DNA of 64,000 bases from Hemicordylus capensis (taxonomy: Eukaryota; Chordata; Lepidosauria; Squamata; Cordylidae): NCBI RefSeq assembly GCF_027244095.1, contig NC_069660.1:58543834-58607833 (forward strand). Direction: 5' to 3'. The notes beneath the pieces were generated by a model that had not been told where the DNA came from, searched no databases, and saw only the letters and a program-made list of their open reading frames with translations. Positions within the stretch are counted from its first letter, which is position 1, and every line of letters begins with the position of its first letter. The position numbers and the translations under genes are program-made. Of the stretch, positions 1 to 11,991 are shown piece after piece.

Positions 1-721
1 GCAGGTTTATATGATCATTTAGGCTTACAATACTGGGCCTAGACAAGAAAACACTTTTCATTCAGGCAGTGCTGAAGAGGTCCAAAAAATGTGAGATGGA
101 GTGCAAAGATCTCCTTTGCAAGTTTGGAAGGATTATAGTGGGAAAGGTGAAGCAGGTCTCTTGCTGTGTTTAATTTCAAAATCTGAAATAGAAAATCTGT
201 TTTAAAATGTTTTACTTGCTTGAAAGCCACATTTCTTCATCGTGGTCTCTGCTTCACACCAATGGGCTGTGCACATGTGCAGAGACCACATCAGGAACAT
301 TCCCTTCTTTCTCTTTCATTTTGGTGGAAGCGCCATACCCCTTGTGATGCAATATCGCACCACTACCCAATTCTCCTCAGTTGTCAGTTCATCATCGTCT
401 GCCACATTGTTGACTTCATCGGATCTCTCACTTAGTGAATTTTTCCTCTGCTATGGGGGAGGAACCTTTTATCGTCCTCTTCATTCTCCATACTCCTACC
501 TTTACTGGTTTAAGTTAACAGTTATTTCTGCTGTTCTTGGTTGCATTTTTATTTACTGTGGTTCTCTCCCCACTTGTGCCATAAGTCCAGGTTTGTAGGG
601 ACGGGCTGGTAGTGAGTAGTGAGGCAAATCCACTCTGCATTTGCTCTTCCGGTACAAGCACTAAGACTGCCTCTCTTGTTGCTGTTAAAGGCACAGGCCT
701 CTGTTGAAGGGAGGGGATACT
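1..721. other. Upstream DNA, no gene recognised
   Basis: No exon or known repeat could be assigned. A 10-bp inverted repeat (TGGTCTCTGC at 243-252, GCAGAGACCA at 279-288) lies in a stretch (about 225-700) whose open frames resemble no family I know. It could be part of an old interspersed repeat, but I cannot classify it. Confidence 0.3.
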
Positions 722-960
722 AATATTTTATTTATTTTTACCTTTCTATCCTGCTCTTCCTCCAAGGAACCCATAGTTATGTTGATCCTCACAACAATCC
801 TGTGAGGTAGGTTAGGCTGAGAGATCAGTGACTGGCCCACAGTCACCCAGTGAGAGATGGCTGAATGGAGATTTGCACTCTGGTCTCTCCAGCAATCTGG
901 TTCAATGGGCATTTGAACTTGGGTCTCCCCAGCACTATCCAACCTTCTATCCATGACACC
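722..960 (-). repeat. tRNA-derived SINE (ACA-SINE2-like), antisense
   Basis: Read on the minus strand this matches the body shared with 18931-19143, 22607-22827 and 56470-56690: a head ending in 'ccattcagccat', then 'gggtgactgtgggcc', 'ctcagcctaacctac', 'cacaggattgttgtgagg' and a tail 'ggaagagcagga'. This copy carries extra sequence in its head and is the most diverged of the four. Similarity to Anolis ACA-SINE2 is from memory of that family. Confidence 0.65.
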
Positions 961-3900
961 TCACTGACTCACTATAAAGAATCGCTCATCTATTCCTCAG
1001 GTGCCCAACCTCCCAGTGAGACAGGCACAAAAATGGCAGAACACCATGACTAAACGAAAAATGTAATCTCTGTGCATACTCACTTGGAAAGAAACATTTT
1101 AATTTAGTGTGACTGATTCCTGAGTAAACAGACATAGATTCAACATATTTATTGTTTGTACTACAATGAGCTACTGTCTTTTGACCTATGAATACGAACA
1201 CTTTGTTAACAGACAACTGAGGTTTCCTCCTATCAGGACATTCAAAAGCTAAGTATCCCAGAGCATTATTTATTCAGCTCCACTACTCATATTGTTTCTA
1301 GAAGTACACAGGCAGCAGTGATGTTAAGGACCTCACGAAGGCCAGCACTGTTCTCTATGTTCAGTGCATGGCTGAGGCCAAAAAAATTTGGCAGCCAGAT
1401 TTTCTGTGGATCCCAAATTCAGTTGACTCAAACTTTACAAGTAGCCATGTGAAACTTAATATTTATTCTAATGTTGTACTGTGTGTGTATTTTGAGGGTT
1501 TGCCAAAGGGTTTAGCAATTTAAATAGGTTTACTGGAAGAATATTTGAGCAATACTTATGCTGACAGTATTAACATGAAAATACAAAAAGATTTTCCTCC
1601 CATTAAGTTATCCCACTCTGGATTTAAAATCAGAATAAAGATCAGTTACTTTAACCCTAGAAAACTCCTATTTGAGACCGGAGTCATTTTAGATATCCAG
1701 TCAAATTTATGAATTTTAACTCTGGAAGTCAATAGCTTGAGTGATGGCTTTGAATCTGGACTCAGGGCCCACCCTTGTCAAGTGTTGATACAGTCAGTTT
1801 TCCTGTATCTATTCAAATGGGAATTATTTTAATATGAGACATTTTGAGGAGGAACAAGAAGGTTATGACTCATTTTGCAAAGTAAGTTCCAGCCTTGAGA
1901 AATACCTGAACAATTAACTAAAACTAGGTTTGCAATTACTGTTTTTAACAAAGGGTGTGAACAAACAGAGAAGCAGGAAATGTAACTTAGTAGAAATCAA
2001 GAACACCAAAATAAAATGTTTAAACTCACTTATACTTCATACTACCTCACCTAGTTGCTACCAAGTGAAATTTGTGATTTGTCATGATTTCTCCCTTCAT
2101 TTGATTCTGTTGTGTAAACTGCTTGAGAACATTTGTTTTTGTGGAAGAAGAGTATATAAATGTTTAGTAACACTACAATGCAATAGTAGCAAACACGGAT
2201 GTTTAAAAAAGACATTTCTAAACCTTAACAAGCTGAAAACAAAATGCCCAATAAGACAAAGCAGGATGCTCCAGAAAGCAATTACTGCAATTCACATTTA
2301 AAAGAAAACAGCAAACAAAATATGTGGTACTCCGAGATCTGTGTTTAAATGTGACAACAGATTTGCATCATCTCTTCCTCTTTAGAGGAAGAAGCTTCTG
2401 GAAAATATATTTCTACCCCTCCGAATCTACAGAGAATGTATAGGTAAAGAGTGTCGTCATTCTTGCCTAAAGCCAGTGAGCACCAAAGCTTTGTGACTGC
2501 TTAAATGTAAATGAAGAGTTCTGTTTCCAAGGACAGTAATGGAACAGCTGAACTTTGTATTTGTATGGAAATACTAAGGAAATAATGGGGGGAAACATCA
2601 CCTGCAGAAATGCAGTCTAGTATGCCCATCTTAAAGGCATAGGAGCCTTGTCAAAATACAAGCATGCAAGCTCATGAGGCAGTTGTTGAGACACATGGGA
2701 TAAAAAGCGTCAACATGCCCTGGTGTAGTTGGAGGGAATACAAAGCAATCTGTTATTCCTACCGACAGTGGAATCATTAGAGGCATTTCCTTCATAGGGC
2801 AACCCAATGCAAAAGAAGAAAGGGCTTCTGTACCTTTAATAGTTGGACAGATGAAGGAATTTCAGGAGGGAAAACTTATTTTCACCCCTATATGAGAAGT
2901 GGCATCTAGCAAACTACTGCCCAACTATTTTTCATCTTGTCTTTTGCTACCTCCTTGTTAATGCAGAACAGAAAGTAAAACAGAAACAAAGTTAAACATA
3001 GTCCCCATTCTGATCTAATGCCAAACCATAGGTAAACATGCCAGAGGTTTGTGATCATCCAAAAGCATGAAGCCATGGTTTCGGCACCCAACCATGGCTC
3101 CATTTCCATCCCCAAACCTGAATTTGAACCCTCAGTTTGTAGAGTTTTGCAGCTGAAACCTGAGGTTAAAAGTCACCATTGTGTCATCCAAATTCTGCCA
3201 CCCTCCATAACCTGGGTTTTGTGTGCAAGTTCTTCCCACCACCATAGAGCCAGCTCAGAACAGCCCATAAATCCACCAATTCTAGGATGGCCGTATTTCT
3301 CACTGGCCATCTCTCAGAGCTGATGTCCAGCCCTCTGCCATTCCTTTACTTCTCCTCCTGCTTCTTGCAACAGGGATGCCGTGTCCCTGCAGTTCCTGCA
3401 TTTAAGGGGATGGAATGGCACTGCTGAAAGCACACTTTAAATTGAAGGAGAATAGACACATGCGCAAAGAGCCCTTTCAATGGCCTAACTCCCTATCTAG
3501 CCCCATTCTTGGGGCTCTCAGATCTTATCCATGGAGTGTGGATTCTTTGGCCTTAATGTACAAAAAGGTGCGGGTGCGGTAGAGGACTAGACCGGGGGAC
3601 ATGCCCGAGAATCCCAGGGGAAGACGCAGGTTGCCAGACCATGGAATGGCAGGGACTGCTCATCTGTTAATCCAGGAACAGATCTCACTGACTTCCTAGG
3701 AGGAGATATGTATAATAAAGCAGGCAAAGAATCCTGGAGATTGGCTCACTTTAACCGAGGGTGCCACCAGGCTTACAGTGAGAAAGACCCAACACATTCT
3801 CGTCCGCTTGCCAGCAAGAGTGTTAGCCTTCTCACGAGAGGGCCAATCCACCAGAGAAAATAGAAACACCAATGTATTTCAGCTCTCCATTTGACTGCAC

Positions 3901-5021
3901 TCTCATGAGGTTAATCTTCCAACTATAGGGGGTCTGGGCTGCTTGTGCAGTTTCAGGTTGGGTGTACAGACAAAGGGAGACTGGAGATGAATCCTACACC
4001 CCAGACTAATCACTACCATCTAGGCCTGACACTGTGGAGAATGCAGCCACTGTGTGACACTCTGAGATGGGACACCCATGAATCAGAATGGTCCCTGGCC
4101 AGCCAAGTGACTGCAAGCAGCAAAACTGAGCATGGGGATGTGTTGCAAGGAGACCAAACTCTTTTAAGGGACACTTATGTTCTTGGTTCCCAGCAGTCAC
4201 CAGGATAGGGAGGGATGTTGCTGAGGGACCCTTCCCAGGGCTTTGGTGGAACTGTCAACCAGGCCAGGCGGTAAAAGCCCTCCAGCCCGCATGCAAGTCT
4301 CTATGGCCAGGCACTCTCATGAGAGAGTGGTTCTCTCAGAAGCAGGGTACGTCTTCATCACATAAGGAGCATCTCTTGTGTGATTTAATCCTGCTCTGGA
4401 TGGACAGTACTTCTCATAAGGATTGGCAGAGATAAAGCATGCTTGCACCCAGGGGAAGGAGCTGGGCCCCCCTTCTACTACCAACTTGTACAAAAAATAG
4501 AGCAATACTACCAAAAACTGAAGGGGCAAATCCTAAGTAATCTGGCCCAAGCAGTCTCATCCTATCCATCCATCAGCACTCATGCATGGGATAGGGATGG
4601 AGGTCTAGGCAGAGGGGGGAAAAGAGGTTCCTGGAGAAATTGGAAGTGGGGGGGGATGCATCTCATGGCATATGTACTGCAGAATGGACTAGTGTGGATG
4701 AATCACAAATGGCCATTGCCAGTAACAAACTCATTCTGCAAACATATGAGAAAAAGTAGAGGGATTGCTTGTGCAGTCTATCTTTCTTCAGTGCAAGTGG
4801 GAAGAGAGGGGCCCAATCTTCTCTTCCCAGGGGAGGGAAGAGGGGGACCATAAGACCCTTCCTCCCCAACTGCGGAAGACAGTGGTATGAGTGATGTGAG
4901 GGGTGGTTAAAATGTCTTTGTTCATCCAAGGGTGGGTGGACACTGCCAAAGGGCATGATGGCACTGAGCACACTCCCTTTAACATCGCAGCCAATGGTTG
5001 CAGTTTCATTAGCGTGCTGAT
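961..5021. other. Upstream DNA, no gene recognised
   Basis: No splice-flanked coding segment, RNA gene or known repeat was identified. Open frames here (for example 4443-4853 and 4788-5267) show no domain, and the second runs into the palindrome that follows. Sequence is mostly unique-looking and moderately AT-rich. Confidence 0.4.
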
Positions 5022-5189
5022 TAGGGGTGTGCAATTCGGGATTTCGGGTGATTCGGCTCGGACCCGAACCGAATCACCCCTGTTCTGTTTTGTGCCCGAA
5101 TCTGGGTCACCCGAATCACCCTTGATTCGGTTCGGATTCAGATTTAATCCGAATCCAAATCTGAATCGATTCGGGGGTAAAAAAGGGCC

Positions 5190-5740
5190 CAGGGGCAAAA
5201 GTTTGGGGTGGGGTGGTAGTGCCCAATGGGTAGAGTCTACCACCCCAATTTCAGGGGGATTGGGCAAAATCCTGATTTTTGGTGAATTTTTAAAGTTTTA
5301 GTGACTTTGGGGCAGTTTGGGGGCATAGCATGGGATCTGGGCAAAAGGAGTGGGGTGGGGTGGTATTGCCTAATGGGTGCAGGCTACCACCCCAATTCCA
5401 GGGGGATTGGGCAAAGGGCTGATTTTTGGTAAATTTCTGAAAATTTCATGTCTTTGGGGCAGATTGGGGCATATTGGGGCAGAAAGTGGGGCCTGGGGCA
5501 GAATAGTGGGGTGGGGTGGTAGTGCCTACTGGGTGGAGGCTACCCCCCCAATTTCAGGGGGATTGGGCAGAGGGCTGATTTTTTGAGAATTTTTGAAGTT
5601 TGGGTGTCTTTGGGGCAGATTGGGGACAGAAAGTGGATCTGCCCCAAAGGAGTGGGGTGGGCTGGTAGATAGTGCCTAATGAGTGGAGGCTACCACCCAT
5701 CCCCAATTTAAGAGTGATTGGGCAGAGGGGTGAATTATGG
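5190..5740. repeat. Tandem ~150-bp units, left arm
   Basis: Four units carry the anchor 'gattgggca' near 5257, 5404, 5560 and 5715, each followed by 'ctgattttt' or similar and by a 'gtggggtgggg' block. These are the mirror of the right-arm array. Spacing is about 147-156 bp. Confidence 0.8.
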
Positions 5741-6084
5741 TGAATTTATTTGTATGAGGTTTGTCTTCATAAGGTGAAGTGTGCTAAATTGATTACTCCC
5801 TCATATTATTCATAGTAAAGGAAAGTGTGAAAAAGTGAGAATGGGGTCATGAGAGTTGTTTAATTGAAAAATATCTCATTTGCTGTGATAGAATGAGAAT
5901 TCACACCTTTTCTGAGGTGTGAATTCTCATTCTATCATAGCAAATGAGATATTTTTCAATTAAACAACTCTCATGACCCCACTTTCACTTTTTCACACTT
6001 TCCTTTACTATGAATAATATGAGGGAGTAATCAATTTAGCACACTTCACCTTATGAAGACAAACCTCATACAAATAAATTCACC

Positions 6085-6760
6085 ATAATTCACCCCTCTG
6101 CCCAATCACTCTTAAATTGGGGATGGGTGGTAGCCTCCACCCATTAGGCACTATCTACCAGCCCACCCCACTCCTTTGGGGCAGATCCACTTTCTGCCCC
6201 CAATCTGCCCCAAAGACACCCAAACTTCAAAAATTCTCAAAAAATCAGCCCTCTGCCCAATCCCCCTGAAATTGGGGTGGTAGCCTCCACCCATTAGGCA
6301 CTACCTCCCCACCACACTATTTTGGGGCAGATCCACTTTCTGCCCCCAAACTGCCCCAAAGTCACTAAAACTTCAAAAATTCTCAAAAAATCAGCCCTTT
6401 GTCCAAACCCCCTGAAATTGGGGTGGTAGCCTCCACCCATCAGGCACTACCACCCCACCCCACTATTCTGCCCCAGGCCCCACTTTCTGCCCCAAAGACA
6501 TGAAATTTTCAGAAATTTACCAAAAATCAGCCCTTTGCCCAATCCCCCTGAAATTGGGGTGGTAGCCTGCACCCTTTAGGCAATACCACCCCACCCCACT
6601 CCTTTTGCCCAGATCCCATGCTATGCCCCCAAACTGCCCCAAAGTCACTAAAACTTTAAAAATTCACCAAAAATCAGGATCTTGCCCAATCCCCCTGAAA
6701 TTGGGGTGGTAGACTCTACCCATTGGGCACTACCACCCCACCCCAAACTTTTGCCCCTGG
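6085..6760. repeat. Tandem ~150-bp units, right arm
   Basis: Five inverted units are anchored by 'cccaatc' or 'ccaaacc' near 6101, 6255, 6405, 6541 and 6685. The unit around 6300-6440 has no partner in the left arm, which accounts for the roughly 120-bp length difference between arms. Confidence 0.8.
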
Positions 6761-6921
6761 ACCCCTTTTTACCCCCGAATCGATTCAGATTCAGATTAAA
6801 TCCAAATCCGAACCGAATCAAGGGTGATTCGGGTGACCCAGATTCGGGCACAAAACAGAACAGGGGTGATTAGGTTCAGGTCCGAGCCGAATCACCCGAA
6901 ATCCCGAATTGCACACCCCTA

Positions 6922-7085
6922 CAGTAGAGACAATCATATAAAAGCCTGGGTAAAAAGCCACGATTTCACATGCTTTCTAAAAACTGTGATGGAAACTGAG
7001 GAGCGAATAGCCACCGGGAGAGCATTTCAGAGTCTGGGGGCAGCAACAAGAAGGCCCTGTCCCGCACTAATTATAAGAGCTGTTT
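6922..7085 (-). repeat. L2-type LINE 3' coding end fragment, antisense
   Basis: Minus-strand reading gives the typical L2 C-terminal pattern: a block like 'APRLWNALP' followed by a 'FRKHVKSWLFTQAF' block. It resembles 46477-46944 and 15775-16148. It abuts the palindrome, suggesting that the palindrome inserted into it or that the junction is a rearrangement. Confidence 0.6.
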
Positions 7086-7134
7086 GACACTGGAACTGTC
7101 TTCCTTGTGCAGTCATGGAAGTTTCACCGATGTT

Positions 7135-7245
7135 TTTCAAATAGAGGCTGGACAGCCACCTGTCAGGGAGGCTTTAGCAGCTTCCTGAGGTTTGATTAAA
7201 AGACTTCTAAGATCCCTTCCAACTCATAAATCCTATGATTCATAA
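7135..7245 (+). repeat. CR1-type LINE 3' end
   Basis: The segment ends in 'cccttccaactc' followed by 'cctatgattcat', the usual 3' terminus of CR1 elements. Only the last ~110 bp is present, as expected for a heavily 5'-truncated copy. Confidence 0.6.
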
Positions 7246-8082
7246 GGTGCCAGTGGCAGCAGACAGCATCACAGTGGCAAGATCTTATGGGCCACAGCAG
7301 AATGGAGATCAAATCTTCACTATAGAAGACAGTTCAGAGGATTTGGGGGTCCATCTGTGACCACAGTTCCTGCTCCTCTCCAGCTGGAAGCAGGCTGAGC
7401 AATTCCCAAATGTGTTAGATTCAACAGCAAGTTTAGACTAGGATTTTACTGAGAAGCCAGCCTTTTAATTATGCAGAGCATCCCAGCTGGTACACAAATA
7501 CATCATCTGAGCATTACGTACAACAGATTGCTCTTTGCTGGGTGGAGAGAGGAACTCTTTTCTTTCCTTCTGCCCCATGGGAGTGACAGATAACAGAAGG
7601 CAGCGGCTAGAAAGCATAGCCAGGCATGGACTGGGGGAAAAAAATATTTATAATCAACACAGGGGAGCAGCAAAACCTAAAAGTACTCCCATTTCCAGAA
7701 TGAAAGGAAGAAACGCCTAAACTGTAGGTACGGTTGAAAATTATGCCAACCTTGCCCAATTAGAGGATATGGGGATGGGGTATCAAAGGCGGTGATAATC
7801 CTAAATAGTTGGGAAGGGGAGAGCATACAGTGTCAAATGAGTAAATGCTGCAATTTTCAGATAGCCATAGTCTGAATTTTTAATGTATAGAACAATACAA
7901 CCACCAACATTTTTTTTCAGAAACAGCAATAAATAAACTTACGGCATCTTACACATGTATTGCACCATGAGCTTTTGTAGGTAGGAGCCGACTCCATTAG
8001 ATACAGATTCCCTTCTCCCCACTCCATGGAAACTAAATGGCCACAGTTGATAGCAAGGAGGCAAAGGAAATTACTGGCACTG
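7246..8082. other. Upstream DNA, nothing recognised
   Basis: No gene, RNA or repeat could be assigned on either strand. The open frame at 7535-7720 has no recognisable domain. Confidence 0.35.
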
Positions 8083-8281
8083 GAGTAGTATGTCAGCCTA
8101 GTAAATTTCTCTTTGCACTATTTGTGTAAGTTGCACAAAACACAAAGTGTGCAATTTGTATTACACAAGAGTAAGGCCATTATTTCCAATGGACTCACTT
8201 TTGCAGTTTGCACAAATTTTGTGTTTGCAGAACTTGCGCCAAAGCAACATTACTAGCCTGACATACTGCTGTGCAGTATGC
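8083..8281. mobile_element. Hairpin MITE, ~200 bp
   Basis: The left arm (about 8086-8170, with 'tatgtcagcctagtaa') is an imperfect inverted copy of the right arm (about 8190-8272, with 'ttactagcctgacata'). The two meet around 8175-8190. There is no coding capacity. The target duplication is unclear, so the superfamily is not assigned. Confidence 0.6.
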
Positions 8282-8476
8282 CAGCTTCTATTTGGAAAAA
8301 GAACAGTTTTGCTTCTTCTCTTGCCTGGTGGGAAGCTACACATCTTATTTTATTGTGAGTTTTACACACAGCTGTGCTTGAAGGAAGACTCAAGAAGATC
8401 CTGTATACCAAAAGGCAATGCCCATGCAAATCAGGAAATATTGAAACAATGGCTCACATAGAGTTGTATTGTAATT

Positions 8477-8550
8477 TTACCAAAAGAAAACCACAGGGCT
8501 CTGTGGGCTCCAGGAGTTGAAATCGACTTGAAGGCACACTGTACCTTTCT
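8477..8550 (+). repeat. Sauria-type SINE 3' tail (Bov-B-like)
   Basis: 'accaaaagaaaaccacagg' is followed by 'gagttgaaatcgacttga', 'ggcacac' and 'taccttt'. This is the Bov-B-derived tail of Sauria SINEs, without the tRNA-like head. Compare the complete copy at 29851-30057. Confidence 0.7.
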
Positions 8551-8667
8551 CTTTTTTAATCTGTTGTCAATTTTACTTTGTTCTCAATGTTTTTTGGTTG
8601 ATTGGTATATAGGTACTGATATAGGTATAGCATTTGCTTTTGTTTATGTTTCTCGTTGGTGACCAAA

Positions 8668-8724
8668 ATAAAGATTCATTCATTCATTCATTCATTCATT
8701 CATTCATTCATTCATTCATTCATT
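8668..8724. repeat. (ATTC)n microsatellite
   Basis: About 14 uninterrupted ATTC units follow 'aaataaag', the usual position for a tandem tail at the 3' end of a retroposon. Confidence 0.95.
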
Positions 8725-8959
8725 GTCAGCTGCTCTGATAACTCCACTGAGTTCCCAGAATTCAAATAAATATGAATAGAAAAAAAAAGAAATCTAACAA
8801 AAAAATCACAGTGGGTAAGTATAAAGATAACAGAAACTAGTGGCAGTGCCACAGATTCACACCATCATCGGAGTACTCTGAAGCAATGCTTCAAATAGCT
8901 CTTTATGGAAGCTTTCCCATTAGATCTATTGTTTGGAAATTCAGATGACAATGGTATTT

Positions 8960-9065
8960 GGGAGTTGCACTTGAATTGCAACCTTATGCATGCTGACCTG
9001 GGAGGAAGTCCCATGGAAATCAAGGGGACTTGCTTCAAAGGAAAACATTGTTCAGGCTGCATGTG
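8960..9065. repeat. Short hairpin-type interspersed repeat
   Basis: It contains 'gcaaccttatgcatg', 'gaagtcccatgg' and 'ggggacttgcttc', an imperfect inverted pair around a centre near 9020. The same pattern occurs at 12645-12738 and 18340-18437, so this is a dispersed MITE-like family. Diverged. Confidence 0.45.
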
Positions 9066-9610
9066 TAATATACTGGCAAAAGTTGCATTTCTATCCTAAA
9101 TCTATGGGATAGAACATGCATAGGCTGTTAGGCTCGCATGGTAAGAGTATGATACAGCAAGTCTCTCAGTCAAATTTCACCTCAGTCACTAGGTCACCAT
9201 AGGCCACACTCTACTCCCTCAGCCTGCCTGCCTCCATCTTGTGTTCTGAGTATAACAATCCTCAGCTATTTTACCAAAATATGTTGTGGTAAGTTGTCAA
9301 AGTTCAGGTATGATCCACTTCTTGGTGACCAGCTTAAGATCAATGCCTTGCGGAAGGAGCGGCTAATCTTAAACTCTCCAGCTGTTCTTGAACTACAACT
9401 CCCATTGTGGCTGGAGATGATGAAATGTGTAGTCCAACATTTGGGGACTTAGACTGGGAAACTGACCTAATGCCATTATTGTATAAACACAGAGATGCAT
9501 GCATGTTTGCGCACATGTTCACAGTGTACATACAGAAACCTAATGGGCACAGAGCAGTTAAAGTTAAGCAGTCACTCAAGGACAAAAGTAAGTGCTCATC
9601 ACACTGCAGC

Positions 9611-9792
9611 CAGAGGCACTTTTACCTCTGGACTTTAGGGCTGAAGTCCAGGGCCTCCCCTGGACTCCTCTTTAATCTGTCCGGGGTGGTGTGGTTGCCC
9701 GGCCAAGCATGATGATGCTTAATTTGCAGAGGTGGTGGGGGGCTCCAAATGCCTTTAGGCCCAGGCTCAAAAATTACCTAGGTGCACCTCTG
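9611..9792. mobile_element. hAT-type MITE, 182 bp
   Basis: It starts CAGAGGCAC and ends GTGCACCTCTG. The flanks 'actgcagc' (9603-9610) and 'actacagc' (9793-9800) agree at 7 of 8 positions, fitting an aged 8-bp hAT target duplication. Non-coding. Confidence 0.7.
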
Positions 9793-10192
9793 ACTACAGC
9801 CTGAAGCATTTGTTCAATTATTTCAATTCCATTTGTTTCCATTAATCCCTGACTAAATCAAAAGAAGTTGAAAGTGTTGGCACATGCTCTTTATACACAT
9901 ACAATAGGTATGGCCACACACATCTTGCTTCTGAACATGAAAACTGCCACAGATGCCCCACAGATTACTTCCTTTTTCTATAGATCTTTCCGTAAAAGCT
10001 GCCACCGCTATGAAGCCATGCCCCCAAAGAAACACACCCCGATGTGTTTGCTCACATTCTTCCCTTGTTACTCTTGCGTTGTCCACGTCATCTCCTTCCT
10101 CTGCTGCTTTCCCCACCTAACCTTTCATTATAAGTTTGTTGAGGCTGGGAGCTGTCTTGTCAGCATGTGACTGAGGACAGGGGATGGATCTG

Positions 10193-10378
10193 TTTCTCAG
10201 TGGCACAGCATCTGCTTTACATGTAGAAGGTCTGCTTTACATGTAGAAGGTCCCCCAGGTTCACTCCCTGGCATCTCCAGGTAGGGCTGGGATAAAACTT
10301 TGGAGAGCCACTGCCAGTCAGTGCAGACAATGCTGAGCTACCCATGTTCTCAGTATAAGGCACTCCCTTTGTTCCTAT
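10193..10378 (+). repeat. tRNA-derived SINE with duplicated head block
   Basis: The tRNA-like head has an A-box region in 'ggcacagcatctg' and a B-box-like 'ggttcactccc'. It is followed by 'gagagccactgccagtcag' and the tail 'ctcagtataaggca'. A 20-bp block of the head (10211-10230) is perfectly repeated at 10231-10250. The tail is shared with the longer SINE at 61431-61726. Confidence 0.75.
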
Positions 10379-10399
10379 GACTTTGTAAAGCACCATATA

Positions 10400-11991
10400 C
10401 AGGTGAAACTCAAAACATTAGAATATCGTGCAAAAGTTCATTAATTTCAGTAATGCAAATTAAAAGGTGAAACTGATATATGAGATAGACACATTACATG
10501 CAAAGCGAGATAAGTCAAGCCTTAATTTGTTATAATTGTGATGATCATGGCGTACAGCTCATGAGAACCCCAAATCCACAATCCCAGAAAATCAGAATAT
10601 TGTGAAAAGGTTCAACAGTCTAGGCTCCAGGTGTCCCACTCCAATCAGCTAATCAATCCATAACACCTGCAAAGGGTTCCTGAGCCTTTAAATGGTCTCT
10701 CAGTCTGGTTCATTAGGAATCACAATCATGGGAAAGACTGCTGACTTGACAGTTGTGCAGAAAACCATCATTGACACCCTCCATAAGGAGGGAAAGCCTC
10801 AAAAGGTAATTGCAAAAGAAGTTGGATGTTCCCAAAGTGCTGTATCAAAGCACATTAATAGAAAGTTATGTGGAAGGGAAAAGTGTGGAAGAAAAAGGTG
10901 CACAAGCAGCAGGGATGACCGCAGCCTGGAGAGGATTGTCAGGAAAAGGCCATTCAAAAGTGTTGGGGACTTTCACAAGGAGTGGACTGAGGCTGGAGTT
11001 AGTGCATCAAGAGCCACCACACACAGACGGATCCTGGACATGGGCTTCAAATGTAGTATTCCTCTTGTCAAGCCGCTCCTGAACAACAAACAATGTCAGA
11101 AGCGTCTTACCTGGGCTCAAGAAAAAAAGAACTGGTCTGTTGCTCAGTGGTCCAAAGTCCTCTTTTCTGATGAGAGCAACTTTTGCATCTCATTTGGAAA
11201 CCAAGGACCCAGAGTCTGGAGGAAGAATGGAGAGGCACACAATGCAAGATGCTTGAAGTCCAGTGTGAAGTTTCCACAGTCAATGTTGATTTGGGGAGCC
11301 ATGTCATCTGCTGGTGTTGGTCCACTGTGCTTCATTAAGTCCAGGGTCAACACAGCCGTCTATCAGGAGATTTTGGAGCACTTTATGCTTCCTTCCGCAG
11401 ATGAGCTGTATGGGGATGCTGACCATTTTCCAGCAGGACTTGGCACCTGCCCACACTGCCAAAAGTACCAAAACCTGGTTCAATGACCATGGGATTACTG
11501 TGCTTGATTGGCCAGCAAACTCGCCTGACCTGAACCCCATAGAGAATCTATGGGGCATTGCCAAGAGAAGGATGAGAGACATGAGACCAAACAATGCAGA
11601 AGAGCTGAAGGCCGCTATTGAAGCATCCTGGTCTTCCATAACACCTCAGCAGTGCCACAGGCTGATAGCATCCATTCCACGCTGCATTGAGGCAGTAATT
11701 GCTGCAAAAGGGGCCCAAACCAAGTACTGAATACTTTTCAGAGGTCCGATATTGTTCTATTGACAATCCTTGTTTTATTGGTTTCATGTAATATTCTAAT
11801 TTTCTGGGATTGTGGATTTGGGGTTCTCATGAGCTGTACGCCATGATCATCACAATTATAACAAATTAAGGCTTGACTTATCTCGCTTTGCATGTAATGC
11901 GTCTATCTCATATATCAGTTTCACCTTTTAATTTGCATTACTGAAATTAATGAACTTTTGCACAATATTCTAATTTTTTGAGTTTCACCTG
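10400..11991 (+). mobile_element. Tc1-type DNA transposon, 1592 bp, nearly intact
   Basis: The element is bounded by TA duplications (10398-10399 and 11992-11993). It has terminal inverted repeats of about 203 bp, 10400-10602 and about 11789-11991, beginning CAGGTGAAACTC. Only about four mismatches separate the two ends, roughly 2%, so insertion was recent. It carries one transposase gene (10728-11730) with a reading-frame break. Confidence 0.97.
10728..11730 (+). pseudogene. Tc1 transposase, one frameshift (DD34E)
   Basis: The cut-and-paste transposase of the surrounding Tc1 element binds the terminal repeats and catalyses excision and TA-targeted insertion. The start at 10728 (MGKTADLT) fits the family better than the upstream in-frame ATG at 10692. 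An N-terminal paired-type helix-turn-helix (VIAKEVGCSQSAVSKH) precedes a basic CGRKRC stretch. The catalytic motifs are FSDES (first D), QDLAPAH (second D) and NPIENLWG (E), with exactly 34 residues between the second D and the E. The first part is open from 10692 to about 11486 and the second reads in another frame to a TGA at 11730. The switch lies near 11425, where 'gctgaccattttcc' appears to have lost two bases compared with the usual DFIFQQD reading. Length without the loss would be about 334 residues, normal for Tc1. Non-functional as it stands. Confidence 0.93.

Larger units (their letters stand above)
5022..6921. mobile_element. 1.9-kb foldback element with hAT-like TAGGGGTGTGCA ends
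   Basis: The left end TAGGGGTGTGCAATTCGGG is matched in inverted form at the right end, and nearly all of the 1.9 kb folds on itself. The left arm is 5022-5907, the loop 5908-5915 and the right arm 5916-6921. Outer arm segments are rich in GATTCGG/CCGAATC, the middle holds tandem ~150-bp units, and the centre (5740-6085) is AT-rich. The right arm has five units (anchored near 6101, 6255, 6405, 6541 and 6685) and the left four (near 5253, 5400, 5555 and 5711). No coding capacity is credible. No 8-bp target duplication is visible. The right flank is an L2 LINE 3' end (6922-7085), so it probably sits in or beside that LINE. Termini match the elements at 25247, 42814 and 46945. Confidence 0.85.

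Noticed and set aside
242-598. 118-codon open frame near the window start
   Set aside because: No recognisable domain, low-complexity serine run, no supporting context.
5700-6120. MicroRNA precursor at the palindrome centre
   Set aside because: The pairing extends for almost 900 bp per arm and belongs to a transposable element; nothing suggests a processed short hairpin.
5190-6760. CRISPR-like array from regularly spaced repeats
   Set aside because: Units are ~150-bp tandem repeats without unique spacers, in a vertebrate genome.
4788-6873. Open frames reading 'NPPEIGVV' and similar
   Set aside because: These are the arms of the foldback element and repeat with the ~150-bp units; no domain and no splice context.
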